Below, piece by piece: positions 33,470 to 42,775 of a stretch of 64,000 nt of DNA. Origin of the DNA: Sphingomonadales bacterium UBA2683 (GTDB taxonomy: Bacteria > Pseudomonadota > Alphaproteobacteria > Sphingomonadales > Sphingomonadaceae); the NCBI GenBank assembly GCA_002354635.1, contig DELZ01000005.1, positions 359,994 through 423,993 of the forward strand, given 5' to 3'. The notes under the pieces were generated by a model. The model was not told the origin of the DNA. It was given only the letters and a program-made list of their open reading frames with translations, and searched no databases. Within the stretch, counting starts at the first letter, position 1. Each line of letters starts with the position of its first letter. The position numbers were made by a program, and so were the translations under genes.

Positions 33470-35023
33470 ATGAAAACCAAGAAAAAGGTCGGCATCTGGC
33501 TGCGTGTCTCGACTGACGATCAGATGCACGGCGATAGCCTTGAAGTCCATCAACACCGCGCCAGTCTCTACGCGGAAAGCAAGGATTGGGAGGTAGTAGA
33601 AACCTATCGCCTTGAAGCTGTTTCCGGCAAGCGCGTCATAGACCACCCTGAAGCGCGACGTATGATTGCAGATGTGCAAGCCGGTCACATTTCCGGCTTG
33701 ATCTTCTCGAAACTGGCGCGTTTATCACGCAACAACCGCGAACTGCTCGAATTTGCGGATTTATTCCAAAAAGCCGACGCCGACCTCGTATCACTGGCCG
33801 AGAGCATAGACACCAGCACACCCGCCGGACGTATGTTCTACAACATGCTGGCCGCCATGGCGAATTGGGAACGAGAAGAAATTGCCTCCCGCGTCGCCGC
33901 ATCAGTCCCGATCAGAGCCAAACTAGGGAAGCCGCTTGGCGGCCCCGCGCCCTATGGCTACCAATGGACCGACAAGAAGCTAATCGTCGATCAGGATGAA
34001 GCCCCCATCCGTGTTTTGATCTACACACTCTTCCAAAAGCACAAGCGCAAGAAAACCGTAGCGCGCCATCTTAACGACATGGGCCACCGTACCCGCAAAG
34101 GGGCAAAATGGAGCGATACGACGATTGAGCGCTTAATCCGAGACACCACCGCCATCGGCAAAAAACGCGCTAACTACAGCACCCAATCAAATGCCGCAAC
34201 CGGCGCATGGGAACTCAAACCTAAAGAAGATTGGGTCTATCACGACGTGGAACCATTGGTGTCAGAGGAATTGTTCAACGAATGTGTCAGCTACCTTGAT
34301 GCTCAACGCCGCAACGGCAAGCGATACACCCGCCAATCAGTAAATTTGTTTATGAGCTACGCCCATTGCGGCTGCGGCACCAAAATGTTCGTGCCAAGCC
34401 AGTCAAAAAAATACGTTTGCAATAATTGCAAGAACCGGATTCCCATGGACACTCTAGAAGAGTGTTTCTTGGCCGAGATTGCGGCTGCTGGCATTACTGG
34501 CCACGATGTTGACTTAAGGAAGAAACGTGCCACGCAAAAGATCGACGAACTCTCTCTCCTGATTGATACTCACAAGGAAACTATCCGCAAGGTAGATGGT
34601 GACGTTGATACGCTATTAGACTTGTATCAGAAGCAGGCATTGGACGAGGCTGGGTTCAAATCTCGCTATGATGAGAAAGCCGTGCGCAAAACTGAACTGG
34701 AAGAAGAACTACCGCGCCTTCTCGCCAGACAAGACGCCATTCGGCAGACCATATTAGATGCCGAGAGTGCCTTTGAGGAAACCAAGGACATTCTCGACAG
34801 ATGGAATGACCTAACCAAAGAAAACAAACGATTGCTGATTGAAGCAGTCTTAGTCCGCGTTGATATCAGTGAGGACGAGGTGGAATTTACCTTCCTCCAT
34901 GAGCCGACCGCAGCGTCATCCCTAACCCCACCCAATCCACCCCTTTCCAAAGTGGCCGCACGAAAGCAACACAAGGTCACGGATTCATCGCCGCAACCAT
35001 CTGCACACGCGCCGGGAAGGTAA
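33470..35023 (+). CDS. Large serine recombinase 2 (probable integrase of the comM island)
   Basis: 517 residues. Resolvase domain with catalytic Ser14 (WLRVSTDDQ), SKLARLSRN and ANWEREEIASR. It also has a recombinase domain (about 155-260), a zinc ribbon (CGCGTK...CNNC), a coiled coil (about 345-440) and a Pro/Ala-rich tail. The last 15 codons read into chromosomal comM sequence on the other strand, so the junction lies inside its own 3' end. It ends against its likely attachment site, typical of an integrase that inserted the whole island. Confidence 0.94.
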   Translation: MKTKKKVGIWLRVSTDDQMHGDSLEVHQHRASLYAESKDWEVVETYRLEAVSGKRVIDHPEARRMIADVQAGHISGLIFSKLARLSRNNRELLEFADLFQKADADLVSLAESIDTSTPAGRMFYNMLAAMANWEREEIASRVAASVPIRAKLGKPLGGPAPYGYQWTDKKLIVDQDEAPIRVLIYTLFQKHKRKKTVARHLNDMGHRTRKGAKWSDTTIERLIRDTTAIGKKRANYSTQSNAATGAWELKPKEDWVYHDVEPLVSEELFNECVSYLDAQRRNGKRYTRQSVNLFMSYAHCGCGTKMFVPSQSKKYVCNNCKNRIPMDTLEECFLAEIAAAGITGHDVDLRKKRATQKIDELSLLIDTHKETIRKVDGDVDTLLDLYQKQALDEAGFKSRYDEKAVRKTELEEELPRLLARQDAIRQTILDAESAFEETKDILDRWNDLTKENKRLLIEAVLVRVDISEDEVEFTFLHEPTAASSLTPPNPPLSKVAARKQHKVTDSSPQPSAHAPGR

Positions 35024-36017
35024 CATGCGCATTGGCTCTGGCCACGCTGACCTCTCCGGTTTCGAGCGGCTGGCGCAGCGAATCGAGAACCGGTCGCTGG
35101 AATTCCGGCAGTTCATCGAGGAACAATACCCCAAGATGGGCCATGCTGACCTCGCCGGGACGCACCTTCAATCCGCCGCCGACCAGCGCCGCCATCGAAG
35201 CGCTGTGATGCGGGGTGCGAAACGGCCGCTGGCGGGACATCTGCCCCCCCGCGAGCGTGCCGGCGACGGATGCCACCATCGACACTTCCAGCGCTTCCGC
35301 CGGAGAAAGGGGCGGCAATATCCCCGGCAGGCAGGACGCGAGCATGGATTTACCCGACCCCGGCGGACCGTTCATCAACAGATTGTGACCGCCAGCCGCT
35401 GCAATTTCCAGCGCCCGCTTTGCGGTTTCCTGTCCCTTCACATCCTTCAGGTCCGGCCCGTAATCGGGTTCGGGAGCAACGCCGGTTTCCGGCGGCGTCA
35501 GTATCGACTGTCCCTTGAAATGGTTGAGCAGCGCCAGCAGATCTCCCGGAGCCAACACCTCGATATCGCCGGCCCAGGCCGCTTCCGGGCCCTGCAACGC
35601 CGGACAGATGAGGCCCAGATCCCTGCCTGACGCGTGCAGCGCGGCCAACAGCACGCCGGGAGTAGCCGCGAGTCGCCCGTCCAGCGACAATTCGCCCACC
35701 ACGACATAGCTGGCCAGCGTTTCGGCATCGACAATGCCCATCGCACCGAGCAGCGCCAGCGCAATCGGCAGATCATAATGGGAGCCGGCCTTGGGCAGGT
35801 CGGCAGGAGAAAGATTGACCGTGATACGCTTCGGCGGCAGCGAAAGGCCCATTGCCGCGATAGCCGCCCGCACCCGCTCGCGGCTCTCGGCCACCGCCTT
35901 GTCCGGCAAGCCGACCACGTTGAAGGCAGGCAAGCCCGGCGCAACCTGACATTGCACTTCTACTCCGCGCGCCTCCAGTCCGAGATAGGCCACCGTCTGA
36001 ACCAGCGCCACCATCAT
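34977..36017 (-). pseudogene. comM: comM/yifB (Mg-chelatase-like AAA+ ATPase), truncated by the island
   Basis: 346 residues remain of about 500. The N-terminal Lon-like domain and the ATPase start (GPPGSGKS, Walker A; VLFLDELPEF, Walker B) are intact. The frame ends at MVAAMNP just where the family continues with CRCG. The stop is supplied by island DNA. The 3' half is absent from this window. ComM is a helicase that aids branch migration in natural transformation and is a known integration target. Confidence 0.92.
34978..34988. other. Right attachment junction of the island in comM
   Basis: CACGGATTCAT is the reverse complement of the comM codons for MNP plus the first bases of the next codon. 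Left of it the sequence is island DNA; right of it is comM. A normal gene would continue with codons for CRCG, so the crossover lies within or just left of these bases. The matching left junction is not in view. Confidence 0.65.
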
Positions 36018-36191
36018 AGCCGCCCCAATTGCATGCTGGAATCATGGAAGCGCCCGGCGATTGAGTCGAGCCTCAACCGCGCCTTGGCCGCAACCGTCAA
36101 AACACCGGAAATCAGCCAGGGAATCCGGTTAATATTGCCACAACCACGCGCGCAAACGCTTTGGCAAGCGGATAGCCTGCATCAGGAGCGC

Positions 36192-36923
36192 ATGAACTGG
36201 AGCAACCGATCAGATATTTGGGCACATGAAAGCCTGTTGGGCAACACCCGCCACGGGTTTGTTCTCAGCGCCCTGATGCTCTGTGCGTTGCTGCTGCTCC
36301 CGGTCCAGCCGGCATATAGCTCCAGCAGCTATACCGTCACCGAAACGGTCGAGATTTTCGAGTATGACCTTTTCGAACCGGAAACCCGGGCAACGCCGGC
36401 AAGCGCCACTTATGGCCAGTATGGACCCTTTCGTGTGATCGCTCCCGATACGGTTGAGATGACGGGCACGGTGGACAGCTACACACCGGCTCTGTTCCGG
36501 CAGATGCTCAGCCAACATCCCGGGATCAGGCGGATCGAAATGCTCGATTGTGACGGATCGGTGGATGAGGAAGCCAATCTCAGACTGGCCAGAATGATTC
36601 GCCGCGCCGGGATCAGCACCAATGTACCGGCCCATGGCTCTGTCCGCTCCGGCGCGGTGGAGTTGTTCCTCGCCGGAATAACGCGGACCGCGGACCCTGC
36701 TGCGGAATTCATCGTCCACAGCTGGATGGACGAAGACGGGCGGCAGGCAGGTGACTATCCGGCCAGCGATCCGGTTCATGCCGAATATCTCGACTATTAT
36801 GCAGAAATGGGTGTGCCGCTTCCCACGGCAAAGGCCTTTTACGCGCTGACCAACAGTGTCCCCTTCTCGGAGCAGTTGCGGCTGTCACGCGGCGACATGG
36901 CGCGCTTTCAACTCCTCCACTAG
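36192..36923 (+). CDS. Periplasmic ClpP-like/COG3904 protein
   Basis: 243 residues from the ATG at 36192, with an AGGAG site; the longer frame upstream is antisense to comM and is rejected. A signal peptide (hydrophobic 20-40, ending AYS) precedes the domain. The SVRSGAVELFLAG segment sits where COG3904 predicted periplasmic proteins carry their ClpP-like serine. Function is not established. Confidence 0.75.
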   Translation: MNWSNRSDIWAHESLLGNTRHGFVLSALMLCALLLLPVQPAYSSSSYTVTETVEIFEYDLFEPETRATPASATYGQYGPFRVIAPDTVEMTGTVDSYTPALFRQMLSQHPGIRRIEMLDCDGSVDEEANLRLARMIRRAGISTNVPAHGSVRSGAVELFLAGITRTADPAAEFIVHSWMDEDGRQAGDYPASDPVHAEYLDYYAEMGVPLPTAKAFYALTNSVPFSEQLRLSRGDMARFQLLH

Positions 36924-37044
36924 TCCCTCCACCTGCAGTTACCGTTCACGTCTCGTGCATCTTCGGGAACGATAATCGCCGTTGCGCGCTTTAATGATGG
37001 TAGCAAGCTTGCGCCCGTGATCGCGAAGCACCAAATGGAAGACG

Positions 37045-37380
37045 ATGGACGACAAACTCAAAAAAAAGCGTTGGAAATATACGTCCGGCTCCCGATTCCT
37101 GCTTTCGGTGATCGGATTTGCGCTGATTCTGGTGTCACCAATCATCGGCGCGATCCCCGGACCGGGCTTCATCATTGTCTTTCCGATCGGTCTGGCCCTG
37201 GTCCTGCAAAACTCCCGCTGGGCGAAGAAACGCTATGTCGATTTCAAGCGGCGATACCCCAATTATGGCAAATGGACCGACTGGGCGATGCGCAGAAGGC
37301 ATCACAAGACGCTACCCGACGATTTTGAACTGCCGATTTTCGGCAAGGTGAAGACCGGCAATCGGGACAAGAAAGTTTAG
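37045..37380 (+). CDS. PGPGW-family small membrane protein
   Basis: 111 residues with two hydrophobic segments (about 17-37 and 40-57) around a PGPGF turn, matching the PGPGW transmembrane family. A basic N-terminus and a basic C-terminal tail suggest the cytoplasmic side for both ends. A strong terminator follows, separating it from rpmH. Confidence 0.8.
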   Translation: MDDKLKKKRWKYTSGSRFLLSVIGFALILVSPIIGAIPGPGFIIVFPIGLALVLQNSRWAKKRYVDFKRRYPNYGKWTDWAMRRRHHKTLPDDFELPIFGKVKTGNRDKKV

Positions 37381-37446
37381 GGTGAGGAGCGCGCGCAAAC
37401 GCTTGACTTTCCGCGCCTGCCTGCCTAATCGCAGCGACAACGTATC

Positions 37447-37472
37447 GGCCGCAGCTTTTGGCGGCCTTTTTT
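37447..37472 (+). terminator. Rho-independent terminator before rpmH
   Basis: GGCCGC pairs with GCGGCC across an eight-base loop, followed by TTTTTT. It ends transcription of the PGPGW gene and lies about 30 bases before rpmH. Confidence 0.85.
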
Positions 37473-37500
37473 ATCGAAATTTTGACGTAGGATATTCGCG

Positions 37501-37635
37501 ATGAAGCGTACATTTCAACCGAGCCGCCTGGTCCGTAAACGGCGCCATGGTTTCCGCGCCCGCAAAGCTACCGTTGGCGGTCGCAAAGTGCTGGCAGCCC
37601 GCCGTGCCCGTGGCCGCAAGAAGCTCTCTGCCTAA
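37501..37635 (+). CDS. rpmH: Ribosomal protein bL34
   Basis: 44 residues, starting MKRTFQPSRLVRKRRHGF and ending KKLSA, the standard basic L34 of the large ribosomal subunit. It is followed by rnpA seven bases later, the conserved bacterial order. It was too short for automatic detection of longer frames but is unmistakable. Confidence 0.98.
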   Translation: MKRTFQPSRLVRKRRHGFRARKATVGGRKVLAARRARGRKKLSA

Positions 37636-37642
37636 AAGCAAT

Positions 37643-38101
37643 ATGACCGCTCGTGCTGAGCCATCCGAAGCACGCCTATCGCCGGATCATATAGACGCGA
37701 AGCGCCTTTTGTCCGATTCGGCACCCGCCGAGTCAAACCGGCCTATCGAAGTGATTCGCAAACGCGCAGATTTTCTCGCCGCAAACCGCGGCAAGCGATT
37801 CGTAACCGCCAATTTTGTTTTGCTGGCGCATAAACGGCGCGACACTCACCCTATTCCCGAACAGACCATCCGCTTCGGCATCACCGTCACCAAGAAAATC
37901 GGTAACGCCGTGGCGCGCAATCGCATGAAGCGGCGATTCCGCGCGCTGCTCGCACAGGCCCTGCCCGGCCATGGGATTACCGGCGTCGACCATATCATGA
38001 TTGGCCGCAAGGCCGACACAGAAGCGGATTTCGCTACCATGAAGGCCGATCTCGAAAAGGGCCTGAACCATCTGGCAAAAAAGCTGGCCCAGCGATGCTG
38101 A
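37643..38101 (+). CDS. rnpA: Ribonuclease P protein component
   Basis: 152 residues from the ATG at 37643, with an alphaproteobacterial N-terminal extension of about 40 residues. The RNR motif region reads KKIGNAVARNRMKRRFRAL, the RNA-binding signature. It matures tRNA 5' ends together with the catalytic RNA. It overlaps yidD by seven bases. Confidence 0.96.
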   Translation: MTARAEPSEARLSPDHIDAKRLLSDSAPAESNRPIEVIRKRADFLAANRGKRFVTANFVLLAHKRRDTHPIPEQTIRFGITVTKKIGNAVARNRMKRRFRALLAQALPGHGITGVDHIMIGRKADTEADFATMKADLEKGLNHLAKKLAQRC

Positions 38102-38307
38102 AATCCGTCTTCATCTTCTGTGTACGGTGCTGGCAATGGGGCCCCTCCCGTATTTTGCCCCCGACTTGCCGCTACATGCCGACCTGCAGCGCCTATACGA
38201 TCGAGGCGATCGAGAAACATGGTGCAATTAGGGGTAGCTGGCTGGGGGCTAAACGGCTATTGCGCTGCCATCCTTGGGGTGGCTCGGGTTATGACCCGGT
38301 GCCTTGA
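38095..38307 (+). CDS. yidD: Membrane protein insertion efficiency factor YidD
   Basis: 70 residues, with the family signature CRYMPTCSAYTIEAIEKHG and RCHPWGGSGYDPVP. YidD helps YidC insert proteins into the inner membrane. It starts inside the end of rnpA and precedes yidC. Confidence 0.97.
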   Translation: MLKSVFIFCVRCWQWGPSRILPPTCRYMPTCSAYTIEAIEKHGAIRGSWLGAKRLLRCHPWGGSGYDPVP

Positions 38308-38361
38308 TACCCTCATACACCGATCCTATTTGCAACAAATGGCCGAAAGCGGGACGAAATA

Positions 38362-40221
38362 GTGGACGACAAACGCAATATCATCATGGCGGTGCTCCTC
38401 ACCGGTATCATTCTGTTCGGCTGGCCGCTGATGATGGAACGGTTTTTCCCGGACATGGCCAACAAGAACGAGGTCGTGGAGCAGGCGAATGTACCAGCCA
38501 CCGACCAGGTTCCTGCCGGAACCGGTTCTTCGAGCGGTACCCCGGCGACCGGCAACGCGGATATTGCCACCACAGCGGAGTCTGGCAAGATCAGGCCGCT
38601 GGCAACGGTCTTGCGGGAAAATCCCCGCGTTCTGATCGAAACCCCCCGCCTGAACGGTTCGGTCAATCTCAAGGGCGGACGGATTGATGATCTGACGCTG
38701 ACCGATCACACCGTCGACATGAGCAAGGACAGCAAGCCGATCCGGCTATTTGCGCCTTCCGGCACCGAAAATGCCTATTTCAGCCGCTTTGGCTGGGCCG
38801 GCGAAGGCGTGGCTGTACCGGATGACAATAGCATCTGGTCCACCGACGGCAGCAAACTGACCCCGGAAACACCGGTGACGCTGAGCTGGGCGAACGAAAC
38901 CGGCCAGACCTATATCATCAAGTTGTCGATTGACCCCGATTATCTCATCACCAGCGAGCAAACGGTAATCAACCGCGGCGCCAACCCGATCGCGATCCGG
39001 CCCTACGGCCTGCTCAACCGGAAACGGGATCTCGACAATATTCCACCCAGTGAAGCCAGCACCTGGACCATCCACTCCGGTCCGGTTGGTGTCTATGAGG
39101 GCGCCGCCAATTACGATGTCGATTACAAAAATCTGGCCGGCGAAGAACCCGGATTTTTTGCAAGCCTGTTCGGTACCTCCGCGGTTGCCGGAACCAACGC
39201 CTATGACAAGGAGGTCAGCTGGCTCGGCTTTACCGACAAATATTGGCTTGGCGCCCTGGTCCCGGAAAATATTTCCGACGTCGATGGCCGCTTCCGGTCC
39301 GGCGGAGGCGATATTTTCCAGGCCGAGATTGCGAAAAAGAACCCGCAAATCGTCGCCTCGGGACAGCAGCTGAAAACCACGACCCGTCTGTTTGCAGGGG
39401 CAAAGGAAAACGCGCTGCTGGAAAAATATGAAGCGGAATTCGGCATCAAAAACCTGGACCGCGCGATCGACTGGGGCTGGTTCTACTGGTTCGAGAAACC
39501 GCTGTTTTATCTGCTCAACTGGCTGTTCAAGCTGGTCGGGAATTTCGGTGTCGCGATCATCCTGATGACCTTCGTTGTCCGCGGGGTGATGTTCCCGATT
39601 GCCCAGAAACAATTTGCCTCCATGGCGCAAATGCGCGCCGTTCAGCCGAAGATGAAGGCGATCCAGGAGAAGCACAAGGACGACAAGCAGGTGCAGCAAC
39701 AGGAAATCATGAAGCTGTACAAGGAAGAGAAGGTCAATCCGCTTGCCGGCTGTCTGCCGATCTTCCTGCAGATTCCGATCTTTTTCGCGCTGTACAAGGT
39801 GCTGATGCTGTCGATCGAAATGCGCCACCAGCCCTTTGCCCTGTGGATCAAGGATCTGAGCGCGCCTGATCCGCTGACTCCGGTCAACCTGTTCGGACTG
39901 CTGCCCTTCGACCCGCCAACCTTCCTTGCCGTCGGTGTCCTGCCGATCTTGATGGGCATCACCATGCACCTGCAGTTCAAGCTCAACCCGGCTCCCATGG
40001 ACCCGATGCAGAAACAGATCTTCAGCATCATGCCGTGGATCCTGGTATTCATCATGGCGCCGTTTGCCGCCGGTCTGCAGCTCTACTGGACGGTGTCCAA
40101 CATCCTGACCATCGCACAGCAGAAATGGCTCTATTCGCGCCATCCGCAGATGAAGGAAATGATGGCCAAGGAAGCCGAAGAGAAGGCGCGCAAGGCAGCG
40201 GCTGACAAGGCGGAGGCATGA
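38362..40221 (+). CDS. yidC: Membrane protein insertase YidC
   Basis: 619 residues from a GTG start. An N-terminal helix, a large periplasmic domain (about 60-350) and the conserved five-helix core (from WGWFYWFEKP) are present, including VRGVMFPIAQKQ with the groove Arg and the cytoplasmic basic tail. It inserts inner-membrane proteins alone or with SecYEG. Its stop overlaps the engB start (ATGA). Confidence 0.98.
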   Translation: MDDKRNIIMAVLLTGIILFGWPLMMERFFPDMANKNEVVEQANVPATDQVPAGTGSSSGTPATGNADIATTAESGKIRPLATVLRENPRVLIETPRLNGSVNLKGGRIDDLTLTDHTVDMSKDSKPIRLFAPSGTENAYFSRFGWAGEGVAVPDDNSIWSTDGSKLTPETPVTLSWANETGQTYIIKLSIDPDYLITSEQTVINRGANPIAIRPYGLLNRKRDLDNIPPSEASTWTIHSGPVGVYEGAANYDVDYKNLAGEEPGFFASLFGTSAVAGTNAYDKEVSWLGFTDKYWLGALVPENISDVDGRFRSGGGDIFQAEIAKKNPQIVASGQQLKTTTRLFAGAKENALLEKYEAEFGIKNLDRAIDWGWFYWFEKPLFYLLNWLFKLVGNFGVAIILMTFVVRGVMFPIAQKQFASMAQMRAVQPKMKAIQEKHKDDKQVQQQEIMKLYKEEKVNPLAGCLPIFLQIPIFFALYKVLMLSIEMRHQPFALWIKDLSAPDPLTPVNLFGLLPFDPPTFLAVGVLPILMGITMHLQFKLNPAPMDPMQKQIFSIMPWILVFIMAPFAAGLQLYWTVSNILTIAQQKWLYSRHPQMKEMMAKEAEEKARKAAADKAEA

Positions 40222-40838
40222 CGCCGCTTCATCCGAAGCTGTTTTCCGGACCGATCAGCTTTCTGAAAAGTGCGCCGCAGCTGCAGTTTCTGCCAGACCC
40301 GAAGGTCCCGGAAATCGCCTTTGCCGGCCGCTCCAATGTCGGCAAGTCGTCGCTGATCAACGCGCTCACCAACCGCAACGGTCTGGCGCGGACATCGAAC
40401 ACACCGGGCCGGACGCAGGAGCTCAATTTCTTCGATGTCGGTGATCCGCTGATCTTCCGGATCTGCGACATGCCAGGCTATGGCTTCGCCAAGGCCCCGC
40501 CAAAAGTGGTCCAGAAATGGCGCTTTCTGATCAACGACTATCTGCGCGGGCGGGCGGTGCTGAAGCGGACCTTCGTGCTGATCGATTCGCGCCATGGCAT
40601 CAAGCCGGTCGACGAGGAAGTCATGGAAATGCTCGACAAGGCAGCGGTCAGCTACCGGGTCGTGCTGACCAAGGCGGACAAGGTAAAGCAGGAAGAACTG
40701 GACGCAACGGCGGAGCAAGTGGCGGCAATCGCCAAGAAGCATCCAGCCGCTCATCCGGATCTGCTGCTGACGTCTTCCGAGAAAAAACAGGGTATCGACG
40801 AACTGCGGCTGGCCGTTCTGGAGGCTGTGCAGAGCTGA
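40218..40838 (+). CDS. engB: Ribosome biogenesis GTPase EngB/YihA
   Basis: 206 residues. G1 AGRSNVGKSS, G3 DMPGYG, G4 TKAD and G5 TSSEK are all visible. EngB acts in large-subunit assembly. It is coupled to yidC by a four-base overlap. Confidence 0.97.
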   Translation: MTPLHPKLFSGPISFLKSAPQLQFLPDPKVPEIAFAGRSNVGKSSLINALTNRNGLARTSNTPGRTQELNFFDVGDPLIFRICDMPGYGFAKAPPKVVQKWRFLINDYLRGRAVLKRTFVLIDSRHGIKPVDEEVMEMLDKAAVSYRVVLTKADKVKQEELDATAEQVAAIAKKHPAAHPDLLLTSSEKKQGIDELRLAVLEAVQS

Positions 40839-40907
40839 GGGCGCGGCACTTGTGCCCGGAGAAGCATTGCTCGACACCGCCGATCATATTTGGTTATGGG
40901 GCATGGT

Positions 40908-41579
40908 ATGAAACTGATAATCGGAAACAAGGCCTATTCCAGCTGGTCGATGCGCGGCTGGCTGGCCTGCAAGCAATCGGGCCTGTCCTTCGAGGAACTG
41001 ACCGTGCCGCTCTATGGCGACGACTGGGACCATGTCCGGGCGACCGAAAATTTTGCGCCGTCGGGCGGCAAGGTTCCGATCCTCTGGGATGACGAGACCG
41101 TGGTCTGGGACAGCCTGGCGATTATCGACTGGCTTGCCGACAAGACCCACCGCGACCGCTTCTGGCCGAAAGACGAGACCGCGCGCGGCATGGCCCGTTC
41201 GATGGCCGCGGAAATGCATTCGGGATTCATGGCGCTGCGCCGCCAGTGCCCGATGAACACGCGGAAAATTTACGAGGGTCTCGATTTCAGCGACGAGGTC
41301 AAGGCAGACGCCGCACGGGTTATTGAGCTATGGGCGCAGGCGCGGGCGCGCTTTGGCGGCGGCGGACCGTTTCTGTTCGGCACCTATGGCGCCGCGGATA
41401 TCATGTATGCGCCGGTGGTTTCGCGCTTTCAGACTTATGGATTCCGCCTCCCCGGCTTTGCCACCAGCTATATGCAGACGATCCTCGACCACGAGTGGAC
41501 CGCGCAATGGATGGAGGCTGCCGAGGAAGAACCGTGGGTGATCGAACGGCTCGAACGGCCGGAAGCGGCTGAAGCCTGA
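40908..41579 (+). CDS. Glutathione S-transferase family protein
   Basis: 223 residues from the ATG at 40908, where the thioredoxin-like domain begins (LIIGNKAYSSWSMRGW). The Ser-rich active-site start and the GKVPILWDDETVVWDSLAI segment bind glutathione. A helical C-terminal domain follows. Substrate unknown; a detoxification or stress role is likely. Confidence 0.9.
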   Translation: MKLIIGNKAYSSWSMRGWLACKQSGLSFEELTVPLYGDDWDHVRATENFAPSGGKVPILWDDETVVWDSLAIIDWLADKTHRDRFWPKDETARGMARSMAAEMHSGFMALRRQCPMNTRKIYEGLDFSDEVKADAARVIELWAQARARFGGGGPFLFGTYGAADIMYAPVVSRFQTYGFRLPGFATSYMQTILDHEWTAQWMEAAEEEPWVIERLERPEAAEA

Positions 41580-41589
41580 GCGCCGGCCA

Positions 41590-42717
41590 GTGACAAACCC
41601 GACCGTCCTCGACCTGGCCAAGCGTCTGATCGCGCAACCCAGCATCACTCCCGCAAGCGGCGGCGTGTTTGACGAAATGGGGGCGATGCTGGAGCCGCTG
41701 GGTTTTGCCGTCACCCGTTTCATTTCCGGCGAGGCGCCCGACGGTCCCGTTGAAAATCTTTTCGCAATCCGCAAGGGCCCGGCCGGTTCGCGCCATTTTG
41801 CCTATGCAGGTCATCTTGATGTGGTCCCGCCAGGACAGGGCTGGCAGACCGACCCGTTCGTCCCGGAAGTGCGCGGCGATCTGCTGCACGGGCGCGGCGC
41901 GGTCGACATGAAGGGCAGTATCGCCGCCTTTGTCAGCGCGCTGCACAAGCTGCCCGCAGATCTCGGTACAATCAGCCTGATCATTACCGGCGACGAGGAA
42001 GGACCGGCCCGCTTCGGCACGGTCGCGCTGATGGACTATATGGCCGAACGCGATATCGTTCCGGACCTGTGCCTTGTCGGCGAGCCGACATCGGTCCACC
42101 GGCTCGGCGACATGATGAAGATTGGCCGGCGCGGTTCGGTCAATATGTGGGTCACCGTTCACGGCATGCAGGGCCATGTCGCCTACCCGCACAACGCCGA
42201 CAATCCGATTACCAAATTGGGCAAGATACTGAGCGAAATTGATGCGCTCCGGCTCGACGACGGAACCGACTGGTTCCAGCCAAGCAATATCGAGTTTACC
42301 GACCTGCACGTCGGCAATCCGGCGCACAATGTGATCCCGGCCAAGGCGGAGGGTCGCCTGTCGATCCGGTTCAACGACCGGCACACGGGAGAGAGTCTGG
42401 GTGCCATGGTTCGAGAGATTGTCGAAAAGCACGGCGGCGAACTCAAGCCGATCATTTCCGGCGAACCGTTTCTCACTCCGCCGGGCGAATTTTCGGACAT
42501 CATTGCAGGCGCGGTCCGCGAGGTGCTCGGCATCGAACCCGAACTGTCCACCTCGGGCGGCACCTCCGACGCCCGCTTTCTGGCGAAGATCATGCCGGTG
42601 GTCGAATTTGGCCTGTGCAACGCGACCATGCACAAGCTGGACGAAGCGGTGGCAACCGATGATCTTGAAAAACTGGTGCAAATCTACGCCCTGATTGTCG
42701 AACGCGCGCTCGTCTGA
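41590..42717 (+). CDS. dapE: Succinyl-diaminopimelate desuccinylase
   Basis: 375 residues from a GTG start. Metal ligands are visible in AGHLDVVPPGQ, GRGAVDMKG and GDEEGPA, and the C-terminal His lies in CNATMHKLDE. The enzyme makes LL-diaminopimelate for lysine and peptidoglycan. The M20 peptidase fold with its lid domain (about 180-290) is complete. Confidence 0.95.
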   Translation: MTNPTVLDLAKRLIAQPSITPASGGVFDEMGAMLEPLGFAVTRFISGEAPDGPVENLFAIRKGPAGSRHFAYAGHLDVVPPGQGWQTDPFVPEVRGDLLHGRGAVDMKGSIAAFVSALHKLPADLGTISLIITGDEEGPARFGTVALMDYMAERDIVPDLCLVGEPTSVHRLGDMMKIGRRGSVNMWVTVHGMQGHVAYPHNADNPITKLGKILSEIDALRLDDGTDWFQPSNIEFTDLHVGNPAHNVIPAKAEGRLSIRFNDRHTGESLGAMVREIVEKHGGELKPIISGEPFLTPPGEFSDIIAGAVREVLGIEPELSTSGGTSDARFLAKIMPVVEFGLCNATMHKLDEAVATDDLEKLVQIYALIVERALV

Positions 42718-42775
42718 CCGGCGCGCCCACCATAACGGGCCGGACTGAATCCGGACCGCAAGAAGGAGAGACTTT

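Noticed and set aside
1..34976. Left comM junction of the island
   Set aside because: No reading frame with the comM 3' half (CRCG, RIDLH motifs) was seen in the window.
35634..36191. N-terminal extension of the COG3904 gene
   Set aside because: It is antisense to comM; a signal peptide and ribosome site support the ATG at 36192.
38746..40143. 465-codon frame antisense to yidC
   Set aside because: Lies fully opposite a conserved gene; composition is that of a high-G+C shadow frame.
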